Counted from the stretch's first letter, positions 49,783 to 62,258 are shown. The stretch: DNA of 64,000 nucleotides from Physella acuta (GCF_028476545.1 NW_026732732.1:1-64000); one strand, 5' to 3'. Numbers and translations are program-made. Notes: generated by a model from the sequence alone, not told the origin.

Positions 49783-50300
49783 CAGGGGTCGGCAACCTTT
49801 TCAGGTGTAAGAGCCTAAAGTTTGAATTTACAAAATTTCCCAGTTTTTAAAGAGCCAATATTATTTGTTCTTCCATATTAAGGTATTTGATTAGAATTAG
49901 CTATATAATTATTTGTTTATGGGTTTAAGTATGAAAATATATGTATTCATATAAAAACATACACATGTTTCGCACAAAACATAATCAAGTGTTTCAACTA
50001 GTTCTTTTAGGATAATAAAATCCAATTATAAAACTATCCCTAACCAATTTAGAAGCTAATAACTATAAGAATATGCCACTCAAGTCAAATAAATGCACGG
50101 TAAAACATACAAAAATGCCTTCTGATTAAAATAACCTTTACTATTGAAAATATTTTTTTTTTAAAAGTGCACTTCGGTAGTTGAAAGCATGGAACCACTG
50201 CCACGGGGCTGGCCACAGTTCATGCAGTTGTCAGCTGTTTGTATACGCTCTACTCCACCTATTTTCAGTGTTTTTATTTTGTTTAAAGTTGTTTTCCAGT
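49783..50300. mobile_element. hAT-type element, one end only
   Basis: CAGGGGTCGGCAACCTTTTC followed by the AACTAGTTCTTTTAGGATAA and GGAACCACTGCCACGGGGC blocks. The opposite end is absent. Confidence 0.7.
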
Positions 50301-50339
50301 ATGTCTATATTCATAGTTATATAAGAATATTCGTGAAAG

Positions 50340-51223
50340 TTTAGGGGAGATCACTTCCGGTTAATTTTAAATATTGACAGTTTTGTTGTTAGAATCTCGG
50401 CTCAGGTTTAACTCTTTATATCAGGTAAGGGCAATGTTAAATTACTTTGAAAAGCTAGTATAAGAGATAAGCAATAAAATATTATTAATTATTCAGCAAT
50501 ATGTTTATTTTCAGCATCAAATGTTCTCTATAAAGGGTTATAACGGTACTGTAGTTAAGACAAGGAAGTGTCTGTATTCGAACGCCTTTAAAAACAGCAT
50601 CAAACTAGCAATGTTATTTTATTCATGAATGATGTCAAAGTTTGATGAACATCATAGCCACATATTTGACAAACAAAATACCAGAGGCGTAGCGAGGGGG
50701 GGGGGGGGCGGGGTGGGGGGCGCCGAATTGAATGTTTGAGGGGGGTGCAAATGAAAAGTTCGAGGGGGGGGGGTGCAAATCGAAAGTTTAAGGGGGGGTG
50801 CAAATGAAAAGTTCGAGGGGGGGGGGTTGCAAATCGAAAGTTTGTCCCCGGGCGCCGGGAAGGGTCGCTACGCCTCTGCAAAATACAAACTAAGAAACAT
50901 TTGTCCACTTTAGCCTTTATATTCATAGATACATGTGTTACTGAAAATGTAGGCCTGTATCTTGCTCATTTAAATTTCAGATGAATTAAAGTAATTATAT
51001 CCGAATCAAGAAAATTTATTGAATTAATTCGCCTACGCTAATTTCCATTTATAAATTTACATTAACCAAGAAGGATAACCTATAACTTTGATCGCAAAAA
51101 TGGCTACATGTACAAAGAAATTCAAAATTAATTATGAAAATAATAGACATTGAAAATTAAAACAAGAATATTTTTACATCTTATAAAAATGATTGTCTAA
51201 CCTTGGATTTGTAATTTTAAATT
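50340..51223 (+). repeat. Array unit body upstream of cassette K
   Basis: TTGTTAGAATCTCGGCTCAG, CGAACGCCTTTAAAAACAGC and the standard blocks, interrupted by the MITE at 50682. Confidence 0.75.
50682..50878. mobile_element. hAT-type MITE with exact 8-bp target duplication
   Basis: CAGAGGCGTAGCGAGG at the left and GGGTCGCTACGCCTCTG at the right, 197 bp, flanked by CAAAATAC at 50674-50681 and 50879-50886. The interior has G-rich tandem segments (GGGTGCAAATGAAAAGTTC). The uninterrupted body sequence (AAACAAAATACAAAC) is present in the other units. Confidence 0.95.
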
Positions 51224-51362
51224 ATTATCAGGCACAAGTTTTAATTGTTAACACCTAGCTGAATTAAAGAATTGTCTTGTAGAATTCAGGAAAAAATTCA
51301 GTTTAAACAATAGCCTCCTCTTTACCATCGTTTACGCATATTCCTTGTAGCTCTGTTGTTTT
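51224..51362 (+). ncRNA. Guide-like cassette K (candidate small-RNA gene)
   Basis: CACCTAGCTGAATTAAAG, AAATTCAGTTTAAACAAT, variable 20-mer AGCCTCCTCTTTACCATCGT (51312-51331), TTACGCATATTCCTTGTAG, CTCTGTTG and TTTT at 51359-51362. Its 3' block is the GCATATTCC variant shared with C and I. P3 starts about 115 bp further on. Confidence 0.42.
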
Positions 51363-51477
51363 AATTAAAAAATAATTGATTTAAACTAGTGTTTTCAAAT
51401 AAGGAAATTATAAAAATTAAAATGTGTGTATAAAAATTTTTGTTATAAAACTTTGTTTAACATTCTTAAATTTTAAT

Positions 51478-51583
51478 TGGACGATAAATTTAAAAAAAAG
51501 CTAGCTGAATTAAAAACAATTAATTTTCATATATTTAAAAGTTTAGTTTTATCAATGTTGTGTCTGTTCTGAATGTTTGGGTT
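51478..51583 (+). ncRNA. Second-type cassette P3
   Basis: AAGCTAGCTGAATTAAAAAC, CATATATTTAAAAGTTTAG, TTTTATCAAT, then GTTGTGTCTGTTCTGAATGT (51557-51576). K and P3 are 245 bp apart with no insertion between, showing the ancestral two-cassette layout. Confidence 0.38.
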
Positions 51584-51877
51584 CATCATTTGTTTGGTCT
51601 CTATAATAAATGCATCAGCATTTTATTACATTTGGATAACTAGACGAACCAACGTATTAAAATGATTACTGTTTGTAGAAAATCACACAACAGATCATGG
51701 GCGGGCAAAGCTTGAGCAAGGTTTCGGTTTTTACCTTGTCATCTACCCCCCCTACACCAAACCGACACTGATAGTAGTATTTTTTTACCTTTTAAGGGTG
51801 TGACCTAATACATTACTATAAATACGGCACTTTAAATATGGCACTGTATATAATATAATATGATGTCATAAATACAG

Positions 51878-51947
<70 letters not shown>

Positions 51948-52757
51948 ATATATTTATATATATTGTATACAGAAAAGCACAGTGTATTTTGAAATTTTGT
52001 AAAATAAAGACCGGTGTCTAGGACGTTGATTTATTAATTCATCAGCACTATTTTCAATTCATTAATTTAAAATATTCAAGAAATACATCTTATACCTAAC
52101 ACACAGTTCTGAAAATGAATAAAAGTATTTCAGTTCTGGTTTAACATTTTATCCGAGGTTAGGGCACAGTTACTCTAATTAAAACATTTATAAGAAAATA
52201 TTTAATAAAACATTTTTGTATCCGTCAACTTCTTTACTTTCTGCATCAAATGTTCGCTACAAGGAATTATGACTGAGCTGTAGATAAGACAAGGAAGTCC
52301 CTGTATTCGAACGCCTCTAAATACAGCATCAAACTAGCAATGTTATTTTATTCACGAAAGATGTAAAAGTTTCCTTTAAACACATAGCCACATATTTGAC
52401 TAACAATTACAAATTAAGAAACATTTTTCCCACTTTAGCCTTTATATCAATAGATACATTTGTATTTGGAAAATGTAGGCTTATATCTTGCTCATTTAAA
52501 TTTCTTGTGAATTAATTTAATTATGATCCGAACCAAGAACATTTATTTAATGAATTCGCCTACGCTACTTTCCAGTTATAAATGTTAATTAACCAAGAAG
52601 GATAACCTATAACTTTGATCCCAAAAAATGCTACATGTAAAAAGAAATTCATAAATAATTTTAAAAAGTACAAAACATTGTTTACAGTGTCAATCAAATA
52701 AAACTTATTTTTATTACTTACAAAAATGATTGTTTAACCTTTTTTCGTAGTTTTCGA
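51584..52757 (+). repeat. Array unit body upstream of cassette L, with (TA)n
   Basis: Long-form unit like 47158-48509, with a TA tract at 51882-51964 and a deletion of the AAGTTTAATGCATC segment. Confidence 0.8.
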
Positions 52758-52896
52758 TTATTATCAGGCTAAAATTTTAATTGCAAACAGCTAGCTGAAT
52801 TAAAGAATTGACTTGTAGAAATAATGGTAAAGTTTAGTTAAATTAATGGGCGTCAGGTTTGGATATGCAACAGTTCTCTCCGTGTAGCTCTGTTTT
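52758..52896 (+). ncRNA. Guide-like cassette L (candidate small-RNA gene)
   Basis: CAGCTAGCTGAATTAAAG, AAAGTTTAGTTAAATTAAT, variable 20-mer GGGCGTCAGGTTTGGATATG (52848-52867), CAACAGTTCTCTCCGTGTAG, then CTCTG and TTTT at 52893-52896 (the TTG before the T run is lost). The variable segment is notably GC-richer than its flanks. Confidence 0.42.
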
Positions 52897-52947
52897 AATT
52901 TATTAAAAAAGAAAATAATTTAAATAGTACATTTACTAGGTTTAAGG

Positions 52948-53697
52948 CAGTGGCGTCGCCAGGTCCAGTGTAACCCCCCCCCTCCGAAAAAAAAAATTAC
53001 ACGTGAATTATAGGCCTTTATTTTTTTAATGGTATACTTGTTTGAGAACTATTTTTTATAAAATAGTTCTGGTCAAAACGCAATGTGCTTTACTACACGT
53101 TGAACGATATTAGTGAAAAAGCAAAGAACAAACTAAATAGTATTATATCCACACACATTTAGTATAACATAGGCTACCAATACCAATTAGAAAAAAAAAT
53201 AATAAATCTAGAACACTAGAATAAAGAACGAAGAAGAAGAAAATACAAATGTTAATTTCAGATAATTGGCATTTTATCTTAAATTAATGAAGCAAACTTA
53301 CACCATCTAATTTACAATTATTTCTTACTGGTGTCACCCCCCCCCCCAACACACACACACACCTCTACGCTGGGAGGCTGTTACATGACAACATGTTCGA
53401 TAAGAAATTTAGCATTGATATTTTAGTTAGCCGCCACCCACCATCATCATAGATTTATTGATTTGCAATTTTTTTCAATGTAGTCTCAGGCCTAACCACT
53501 TTGGTGGGTGGTGTATTTCGTTCTGATCACTACATTCTTCTGTGAAAGTTGCATTTGGTGTCACCCCCTTCCCCCCCCCCCCCCCCCTCCAATTTTACAA
53601 GTGGCATCAATTTTTGCAACAACAAAAATATATATTAATCCTCTTATTATTTCAAGTAAAAAAAAAATTTTATAGTAACTTATTAAATGTGGTGTCA
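52948..53697 (+). mobile_element. CAGTGGCGTCG-type repeat, long copy
   Basis: Starts CAGTGGCGTCGCCAGG, ends near AAATGTGGTGTCAC. C runs at 53338 and 53573. The 44-codon frame of the sister copies is interrupted here by a stop (CATCATCATAG). Confidence 0.65.
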
Positions 53698-54655
53698 CCC
53701 AACACCGGTCGTTTGTTCAATAATTTTTTGTTTTGTTTTGGTAAACAGTGACCTGAATAAACATCTTGGGTGGTAACATCCCATATTCGACTGGAAACGT
53801 CTGTGCCTAGCCTTCAAATGAGTTGTTTGATATTGACATATGGTCATCAACACGTTTGTGCATGTTTCACATATCAAGTGGAAACATAGGTTGTCTCCGA
53901 CGTAGACGTTGTGGTCTGCCAATATAGTAGATCTCGGAACATTCTGCAATCGGCATTGCTTCTTGGGGTGAAATTTTCCGACAATTTATTAAAAAGCCAA
54001 TACAGGTAGCATTTTTAGCTTGAGAGCAAATTTGTTATCAAGTTGGGAACGTTTTTGAAGACCAGAGCTGTATTTTTCTGTATTTGTTTTGGTTAAGATC
54101 AAAGGCGTTGGGGGTGGGGGAGGGCTGGGGGTACATATGTCCCCGTCCCCGGGCGTCGACCCTAAGGGGCGCCAAAATGGGTTGAAAAAAATTTAAAAGC
54201 TCATTGTAGCTGCAGTTTTGCATTATAAATATAAAAACATATTGGGGGGGGGGGGGGCGCCTAATTGAAAGTTTGTCCGCGGGCGCCGGGAAGGGTCCGT
54301 ACGCCTCTAACGCAATGTGCTTTACTACACGTTGAATGATAGTAGTAAAAAAAGAAAACAAATAACTAAATAGTAAAATATCCGATGCATTTAGTATAAT
54401 ATAGGCTACCAAAGCCAATTAGAAAAATAAGAAATAAATCTACAACATGAGATTTAAGAACGAAGAAGACGAAGATAATACAAATATTAATTTAAGATAA
54501 TTGGCATGTTATCTGAAATTAATAAAGCAACACACCTCTACGCTAGGAGGCAGTTGCGTAATGACATGTTTGATAAGCAATTTAGCATCTGTTAGCCCCA
54601 TTGCTTTCCTCCATCATAAAATTAAGCAATGCGTGCCAACATGCTATGCGCTATA
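53698..54655. other. Unique sequence plus hAT-type fragments
   Basis: 53700-54075 is non-repetitive with no recognised domain. 54075-54308 carries a G-rich MITE fragment ending GGGAAGGGTCCGTACGCCTC, akin to the 50682 MITE. 54309-54560 repeats part of the CAGTGGCGTCG family (GCAATGTGCTTTACTACACG). Confidence 0.5.
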
Positions 54656-54809
54656 CAGGGGCGGAACTACAGTACCGCCAGACCCCGCAATGCGGGGGGG
54701 GGGGGGGGGGGCAGGACGTTTAGGGGCCCAGTTCCGACAAAAAAACAATGAATTTTTTTTCAAAAATTATGTTTTTCATGCATCTTGAAAGTGGTTTTGT
54801 AAAAAAAAA

Positions 54810-54843
<34 letters not shown>

Positions 54844-55404
54844 AGGTCTACTGTAGCAGATTGTTGCGAATAAAAATATTGTAAAATCTACAAGAGCTAT
54901 AATTTGAAAGGTAGACAAACATACTTCCATGACTTACTGCCCTTCTTCAAAATAGGGATGCCCACAAAGCTTATTAAAATAGTTTTGTACTATGTATATT
55001 AAAAAGCAATTGATTCTCTAAATTATTTTTTAAATTAGACGTACTAAACAAAAAAAAATTAATATTTTCAAAATTGATATTATAAAAGCCAAAAATAAAA
55101 AAAATAAACATAACGCGAGAAACCATTCACGAATCAAGCTGGCGTCTTGATATATTTTTGACCAGCATATTTAAATATGGTGTTTGTAGCTTTTAGCCCA
55201 AGATGAGTTTGGACTCAATTGGTCTTGTTTGTTCTCTCGAATTCAGAAATTATGAATTACTGAAAAGTAGAAAATAAAACTAAATAGCGGCGTGTGATAC
55301 GCCGCGGGTCGGCTCGTTTTGTTAAACTTTAACAAGTCAATGTATGTGGACGCTATCAAGACACACGAGCTCTACTGCATCTGCCATCTGGGTCAAAAGG
55401 CCTT
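54656..55404. mobile_element. hAT-type left end (CAGGGGCGGAACTAC), far end not found
   Basis: Matches the left end of the 9138 element (CGCCAGACCCCGCAATGCGG) followed by a G run and a 40-nt A-rich run (54800-54842). The right terminus was not found before the minisatellite, and 54850-55400 has no recognised gene. Confidence 0.55.
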
Positions 55405-56945
55405 AAACTAGTTCCTTTAACCTTTGAATACCTCTGGCACAGGTTCGCTATCAAGAGACCTAACCTTCACATAACTCTGGCTCAGGTTTGCTATAAAGAC
55501 ACCTAACCTTCGCATAACTATGGCACTGGTTCGCTATCAAGAGACCTAACCTTAGCATAACTCTAGCTCAGGTTTGCTATCAAGAGACCCAACCTTCACA
55601 TAACTCAGGCTTAGGATCGCTATCAAGAGACCTAATCTTCGCATAACTCTGGCTCAGGTTCGCTATCAAGAGGCCTAACTTTCACATAACTCAGGCTTAG
55701 GATCGCTATCAAGAGACCTAACCTTCACTTAACTCTGGCTCAGGTGTGCTATAAAGAGACCTAACCTTCACATAACTGGCTCAGGTTTACTATCAAGAGA
55801 CCTAACTTTCACATAACTAAGGCTCATGTTTGCTATAAAGACACCTAACCTTCAAATAACTGGTTCAGGTTTGCTATCAAGAGACCTAACCTTCACATAA
55901 CTCTGGCACAGATTCGCTATCAAGAGACCTAACCTTCGCATAATTCTGGCACTGGTTCGCTATCAAGAGACCTAACCTTTGCATAAATCTGGCACAGGTT
56001 CGCTATTAAGAGACCTAACTTTCACATAACTCAGGCTTAGGATCGCTATCAAGATACCTAACCTTTGCATAAATCTGGCACAGGTTCCCTATCAAGAGCC
56101 TAACCTTCACATAACTCAGGATTAGGATCGCTATTAAGAGACCTAACCTTCACATAACTCTGGCACTGGTTCGCTATCAAGATACCTAACCTTAGCCTAA
56201 CTCTGGCTCTGGTTTGCTATCAAAAGACCTAACCTTCACTTAACTCTGGCTCAGGTGTGCTATAAAGAGACCTAACCTTCACATAACTGGCTCAGGTTTA
56301 CTATCAAGAGACCTAACTTTCACATAACTAAGGCTCAGGTTTGCTATAAAGACACCCAACCTTCAAATAACTGGTTCAGGTTTGCTATCAAGAGACCTAA
56401 CCTTCACATAACTCTGGCACAGATTCGCTATCAAGAGACCTAACCTTCGCATAACTCTGGCACTGGTTCGCTATCAAGAGACCTAACGTTAGCATAACCC
56501 TAGCTCAGGTTTGCTATCAAGAGACCTAACCTTCGCATAACTCTGGCACTGGTTCGCTATCAAGAGACCTAACCTTAGCATAACTCTAGCTCAGGTTTGC
56601 TATCAAGAGACCTAACCTTCACATAACTCTGGCTCAGGTTTGCTATAAAGAGACCTAACCTTCAAATAACTGGCTCAGGTTCGCTATTAAGAGACCTAAC
56701 CTTCACATAACTCAGGCTCAGGTTTGCTATAAAGACACCTAACCTTCAAATAACTGGCTCAGGTTTACTATCAAGAGACCTAACCTTCACATAACTAAGG
56801 CTCAGGTTTGCTATAAAGACACCTAACCTTCAAATAACTGGCTCAGGTTTGCTATCAAGAGACCTAACCTTCAAATAACTGGCTCAGGTTTGCTATCAAG
56901 AGACCTAACCTTCACATAACTAAGGCTCAGGTTTGCTATCAAGAG
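55405..56945 (+). repeat. Second 43-bp minisatellite, about 35 copies
   Basis: Unit CTAACCTTCACATAACTCTG, GCTCAGGTTTGCTATCAAGA, GAC. Copies vary (GCATAACTC, AAATAACTGG, TATAAAGACAC), and blocks of variants recur, so multi-unit duplications occurred. Unrelated in sequence to the 28-30 kb array although the period is the same. Confidence 0.95.
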
Positions 56946-57150
56946 GCTCTCTCCGGAACTTGTTGCTTTTCCAGGTTTCGTCAGCTGCGAGCATTTTCAT
57001 GGAGCTTTGTACATTCAAACCTTGAGTAATACAGAAATGTTCACAAGCAGTCTAAAATAAATAAATCACATACTTTTTTTTTGTTGTCTCAGAATGGATT
57101 GGTTATGTATTGCAATGAAGTAGACTAAATTGCTCAGTTAGGATATAGAT

Positions 57151-57152
57151 TA

Positions 57153-57238
<86 letters not shown>
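57151..57238. repeat. (TA)n microsatellite
   Basis: TA run with one CATATA interruption, directly joined to array body sequence (AACAGCATCAAACTAGC). Confidence 0.95.
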
Positions 57239-57239
<1 letters not shown>

Positions 57240-57241
<2 letters not shown>

Positions 57242-57677
57242 AGCATCAAACTAGCAATGTTATTTTATTCATGAAAGATGTAAAAGTTTCCTTTAAACAC
57301 ATAGCCACATATTTGACAAACAAAATACAAACTAAGAAACATTTTTCCCACTTTAGCCTTTATATGTATAGATACATTAGTATATGGAAAATGTAGGCCT
57401 ATATCTTGCTCATTTAAATTTCAGATGAATTAATGTAATTATATCCGAATCAAGAAAATTTATTTAATTAATTCGTCTACGCTAATTTCCATTTATAAAT
57501 TTTTATTAACCAAGAAGGATAAACAATAACTTTGATCCCAAAAATGGCTACATTTACAAAAAAATTCATAAATAATTTCAAAAAGTACAAAACATTGCTT
57601 ACAGTGTAAATTAATACAAGAATATTTATAAAAATTTCATAAAAATGATTGTTTAGCCTTTGTTTTGTAATTTTAAA
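57240..57677 (+). repeat. Array unit body upstream of cassette M
   Basis: Standard blocks from AACAGCATCAAACTAGC to ACCAAGAAGGATAAACAAT. Confidence 0.75.
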
Positions 57678-57806
57678 TTATTACCAGGCTCAAGTTTTAA
57701 TTGAAAACTGCTAGCTGATATAAAGAATTGACTTGTATAAATGATGTGAAAGTTCAGTTTCAACAATTACTTTCTGTGATGCACTTTTAACGCAACACTC
57801 CATGTG
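57678..57806 (+). repeat. Guide-like cassette M, interrupted
   Basis: CTGCTAGCTGATATAAAG, AAAGTTCAGTTTCAACAAT, variable 20-mer TACTTTCTGTGATGCACTTT (57768-57787), TAACGCAACACTCCATGTG. Broken there by a retro-insert and resumed as TGTTTTAATTTATTTAAAAA at 57892. Confidence 0.6.
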
Positions 57807-57891
57807 GGTCTTTTATTTAATTGCAATCCATATTTGATGTAACTTTAAATTAATGTAAAATGTAAATAAATCCATCTTGTATAAAAAAAAA
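57807..57891 (+). pseudogene. Retro-insert of an mRNA 3' end in cassette M
   Basis: 85 bp with AAATAAATCC about 15 nt before the A run. Source unknown. Confidence 0.6.
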
Positions 57892-57949
57892 TGTTTTAAT
57901 TTATTTAAAAAGAAAATATTTGAAAATAGTACACACTCCAGGTCCTAGG

Positions 57950-57992
57950 CAGTGGCGTCGCCAGGATCAGATGCACCCCCCACTCCAAACAA

Positions 57993-58078
<86 letters not shown>

Positions 58079-58350
58079 GGTGAGGAGAGATACTTTTAAT
58101 TTTCCCCTTTCTGGCCTTATGTAGGTGTATCCTCTAATAGAGAAGTGAAGATTGGTGTTGAGGTGTGTTTCCTAATTCTTTAAAATACGTTTAGAGCTTT
58201 CTTTTCCTTGTGGAACTTCCACAGCATTTCATTTCATGATAACAAGTGTTTTGCTGTTTTTATCACTATATTGGCCAGTATATTTAACATTCTGCTCCTT
58301 GCTCCCGGCTTCACAGGCAAGAATAGAATAACCACCAGCTCGCTTTTGTT
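57950..58350 (+). mobile_element. CAGTGGCGTCG-type end, (TA)n and a 19.8-kb-type repeat
   Basis: CAGTGGCGTCGCCAGG, a TA tract (57989-58076), then GTGAAGATTGGTGTTGAGGT and neighbours, matching 19770-20060 including the CAAGAATAGAATAACCACCA edge. Confidence 0.6.
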
Positions 58351-58359
58351 GGCTCCAGC

Positions 58360-58586
58360 GAGAAAAAGTATTTAATTAATTCGCCTACGTAAATTTTCAT
58401 TTATATATATACATAAACCAAGAAGGAGAACCTATAACTTTGATCCCAAAAAACGCTACATATACAAAGAAATTCAGAAATAATTTTGAGAAATATAAAA
58501 CATTGTTTACAGTGTAAATCAAAACTAGAATATTTATTTAAATCTTATAAAAAGGATCGCTTAGCCTTTGTTTTGTAATTTTAAAT
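58360..58586 (+). repeat. Short array unit body upstream of cassette N
   Basis: Only the 3' part is present, from TTTAATTAATTCGCCTACG onward. Confidence 0.7.
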
Positions 58587-58724
58587 TGTTATCAGGCCCA
58601 AATTTTAATTGCAAACAGCTAGCTGAATTAAAGAATTGACTTGTTGATACGATGGGAAAGTTCAGTTTAACCAACAGATGATTTATAATAGAATGTAAAA
58701 CAACACACTGTGTAACTCTGTTGT
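58587..58724 (+). repeat. Guide-like cassette N, interrupted with a clear target duplication
   Basis: CAGCTAGCTGAATTAAAG, AAAGTTCAGTTTAACCAAC, variable 20-mer AGATGATTTATAATAGAATG (58676-58695), then AAAACAACACACTGTGTAAC. TGTGTAACTCTGTTGT occurs at 58709-58724 and again at 59781-59796 around the insert. Joined across it, the 3' block is intact and ends in TTTT. Confidence 0.65.
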
Positions 58725-59780
58725 AGCCAAACACCACTCGATCAGCCCTCAAGTAAATTAACATTAGAAACAGTCTTCTGTTTCCCAGGTTTTTAAAAGT
58801 GCACAACCTGAATGGTAGAAAGAGATACACACCTCACCCCCCACCCCCCCACACACACACACACACTTCCCCCCACTCAACCGGACTGGCGGATTTTTCA
58901 AGGTAGCGTGCCCTCTTTGCCAAGGGTCAATTTTATGTCATGGAAAGTTTTGGAATGATAGATCAGTATGTGTACTGCAGAGACACTTCTCCCACGGTCG
59001 TTTCTATTTCTGTCCATGTGTGGCTACAGTGTGAACTTTTGACTCCTCAGCCAAAGACAAAGCACAGTAAACTAAGCAGTCGAGAGAAACCTAGTTTGCA
59101 CACCTTATTTTAGTCTAGTTCTTATGCCATTTTATTTTCTCCATTTGATTATTATATATGCAATTAATGTTCATGTCTTTGATGCTGTGTAAAATCTATT
59201 AAATAAATAATTATTACTGATTTAAATGTTTTAAAACAATTGAAGTAATAAAAAAATAAAAAGGAAAAAAAAACTAATTGAGGACTGTATAGATATAGAT
59301 GTTTGAAAGGGAAGAGTGTTTGCTTTTACGTGTCTCATTGTAATAACATTGCTTTTCCGATTGCTTAAAATTTGTATCATTTTAATTCTCTGTAATCCCA
59401 AATTCATTTCAGCTCTACTTAAAAAAAAAAAAAAAATTCCCCCTCTCCCCCCCCCCCCCCACCTCGTCCCCTCAGCCCACCACGCCGAGAAAAAAAAATC
59501 CCTTGAATCATCATTTAATTACACATTTGCATTTTGAGTTTTAGGTTGGTTTTTAACTTTAATTTTTTTTCTTTATATTTAGACGTTTTGTATTAGATAT
59601 ATGTATAAGTAAACGATCTTAAATGAATGAAAGCAGGCTACAAGTAAGAAAGAAATATTACTATTGTAAATCTGTATCAGTCCTCACAAGCCGATGATGA
59701 AAACTGTAATACTAAAGCGAACACACAACTGACGCTATAAATTACGTGTCTGAGGCGAAAAAAAAAAAAAAAAAAAAAAA
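58725..59780 (+). mobile_element. Poly(A)-tailed composite retro-insert with 16-bp target duplication
   Basis: 1056 bp starting AGCCAAACACCACTCG. It contains an internal AATAAA/A-rich junction at about 59200-59275, a C run near 59446, and ends with a snoRNA-like copy plus A23. It may be several RNAs joined or serial insertions. No long frame; the source of the first 500 bp is unknown. Confidence 0.75.
59690..59757 (+). ncRNA. C/D-box snoRNA-like retrocopy 4 (best preserved)
   Basis: GCC stem, C box GATGATGA (59693-59700), D' CTGA in CAACTGACG, D box CTGA (59750-59753), GGC closing stem, then GA and a long A run. 68 nt, typical for C/D snoRNAs, which guide 2'-O-methylation. Targets would be read from sequence upstream of D' (AAGCGAACACA) and D (TAAATTACG); not identified. 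Confidence 0.55.
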
Positions 59781-59852
59781 TGTGTAACTCTGTTGTTTTA
59801 ATTTATTTGTAAAAGAAAATAATTGAAAATAGTACACACTCTAGGTCTAGGC

Positions 59853-60215
59853 CACGGGTCGGCAATACTTTGAGGTGTAAGAGCCAAAAGTTACAATTTA
59901 CAAAATTTCTCAGTTTTTAAAGAGCCATTAATAATTGTTCTTCAATATTAAGGTATTTGATTAGGATTAGCTAATTAATTTTTTTATGAGTTTAAGTATG
60001 AAAAAAATAATTATTTCAACTAGTATTTCTTTTAGGATAATAAAAACCAATTATAAAACTACCCCTACCAAATTTAGAGGCTAATAACTATAAGAATATG
60101 CCACTCAAGTCAAATTAATGGACGGTAAAACATACAAAAATACCTTCTGATTAAAATAAACTTTACTATTGAAAATATTTTTTTTTAAAGTGCACTTCGG
60201 TAGTTGAAAGCATGG
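59853..60215. mobile_element. hAT-type element, one end only
   Basis: CACGGGTCGGCAATACTTTG and the family internal blocks. A separate hAT end (GCCTCGCTACGCCTCTG) closes at 60405 after a C run. Confidence 0.65.
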
Positions 60216-60599
60216 AACCACTGTCGATTTGTACTTAAAAAAAAACTATTAAACTTTAATTAATTATTAATCTATCTGGCAAAAAAAGCATTTTCCTTCT
60301 GTAAATTTTGCAATTTTTAGCCTTGGTGTCACTTCCCTAAATGGCGTCACCCGGTGCGGCCCGCACCCCTCCCCCCCCCCCCCCTCCGCGCCTCGCTACG
60401 CCTCTGGTACCTTGTAGTTTTGTAAAATAAAGGCGAGGCTAGGACAGGAGAGTTCATGAATGTATAAATGTTGTCACGTATGGACCACAATATCAACATA
60501 AAATAAATGTATGCGGTGCCCCACAAACAAAGAACAGGAAACTCTGATTTATTATTTTATTTAAATGAAATCAAAATTCTGCAGTATATTTTCTTTTTT

Positions 60600-60914
60600 T
60601 TTTGTCACTGCAAAGATTACATGCCTTGATAGGCAATAAATATTTTTTGTTACTCATGAATATGTTTATTTTCTGTATAAAATGTTCGCTACTAGGAATT
60701 ATAACGGTATTGTAGAGAAGACGAAACATTGCCTGGTTTCGAACGCCTCTAAAAACAGCATCAAACTAGCAATGTTATTTTATTCATCAAAGATGTCAAA
60801 GTTTTCTTTAAACACATAGCCACATATTGGACAAACAAATACAAACAAAGAAACATTTTTTTTTCCACTTTAGCCTATATATTCATAGATAAATTTGTAT
60901 ATTGAAAATGTAGG

Positions 60915-60967
<53 letters not shown>

Positions 60968-61417
60968 GTATATATACATATATATATTATAAGCTTATAT
61001 ATTCACGAAAGATGTCAAAGTTTGCTTTAAACACATAGCCACATAGAACACATACTTGACTAACAAATACAAACTAAGAAACATTTTTCCCACTTTAGCC
61101 TTTATATTCTTATATACATTTGTACATGGAAAATGTAGGCTTATATCTTGCTCATTTAAATTTCGGATACATTAATGTAATTATTTCCGAATCAAAAACC
61201 TTTGTTTAATTAATTCGCCTACGCTAATCTCCATTTATAAATTTGTATTAACCAAGAAGGATAATCTGTAACTTTGATCCCAAAAATTGCTGCATTTAAA
61301 AAAAATTCATAAGTATTTTTTAAAAATACAAATCATTGTTAACAGTGTAAATTAAAATAAGAATATTATTTATTCTTATAAAAATGATAGTTTAACATTT
61401 TGTTCTGTAATTTAAAA
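60600..61417 (+). repeat. Array unit body upstream of cassette O
   Basis: Contains the CATAGCCACATA...ACAAACTAAG segment twice (about 60817 and 61034), with a TA tract (60916-60963) between the copies, so part of the body is duplicated here. Confidence 0.75.
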
Positions 61418-61559
61418 TTATTATCAGGCTCAAGTTTTAATTGCAAACAGCTAGCTGAGTTAAAGAATTGACTTGTTGATACGATAAGAAAGTTCAGTTT
61501 AAGCAATGCTATTCTGTTGTAGGAGCTTGACACAACACTCCGTGTAGCTCTGTTGTTTT
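61418..61559 (+). ncRNA. Guide-like cassette O (candidate small-RNA gene)
   Basis: Best consensus copy: CAGCTAGCTGAGTTAAAG, AAAGTTCAGTTTAAGCAAT, variable 20-mer GCTATTCTGTTGTAGGAGCT (61508-61527), TGACACAACACTCCGTGTAG, CTCTGTTG, TTTT at 61556-61559. Its upstream 60 bp is nearly identical to E and G while the 20-mer differs. Confidence 0.48.
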
Positions 61560-61612
61560 AATTTATTTATAAAAGGATGTAATTGAAAATAGTACATACT
61601 CAGGGTCTACGC

Positions 61613-62115
61613 CAGGGGTCGGCAACCTTTTCAGGTGTAAAAGCCTAAAGTTTCAATTTACAAAATTTCACAGTTTTTAAAGAGCCATTAATATTTGTCC
61701 TTCCATATTAAGGTATTCGATTAGAATTAGCAAAATAATTATTTGTTTATGGGTTTAAGTATGAAAATATATGTATTCATATAAAAACATACACATGTTT
61801 CGCACAAAACATAATAAAGTATTTCAACTACTTCTTTTAGGATAATAAAACCCAATTATAAAACTATCCCTACCCAGTTTAGAGGCTAATAACTATAAGA
61901 ATATGCCACTTAATTCAAATAAATGCACGGTAAAAGATACAAAAATGCCTTCTGATTAAAATAAACTTTACTATTGAAAATATTTGGAAAAAAAAAGGCA
62001 CTTAAGTAGTTGAAAGCATGGAACCACTGCCACGGGGCTGGCCACAGCACAGCTGTGGGGATGGGCCTTGTGTCCATGCAGCTGTCAGCTGTTTGTATAC
62101 GCTCTACTCCACTGG
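61613..62115. mobile_element. hAT-type element, one end only
   Basis: CAGGGGTCGGCAACCTTTTC after CTACGC, then family blocks to GTTTGTATACGCTCTACTCC, joined directly to the kelch module. The 76-codon minus frame at 61910-62140 is element sequence. Confidence 0.7.
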
Positions 62116-62258
62116 TAATAAATAATTCTCCATCAAACACAGCAGTAGTTATTATATTTTGGAATTTTCTCTCTTAGATGGGTTGCTATCCCTAGATTTA
62201 CAAGGATTTGTTTTTGTTCTTTTAAAAAGGAGATTTTAATATTAATTTTTTTGGACAG

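Noticed and set aside
50600-50926. 108-codon minus frame spanning the 50.68-kb MITE
   Set aside because: It crosses the MITE boundaries and target duplications and contains the MITE's G-rich tandem repeats.
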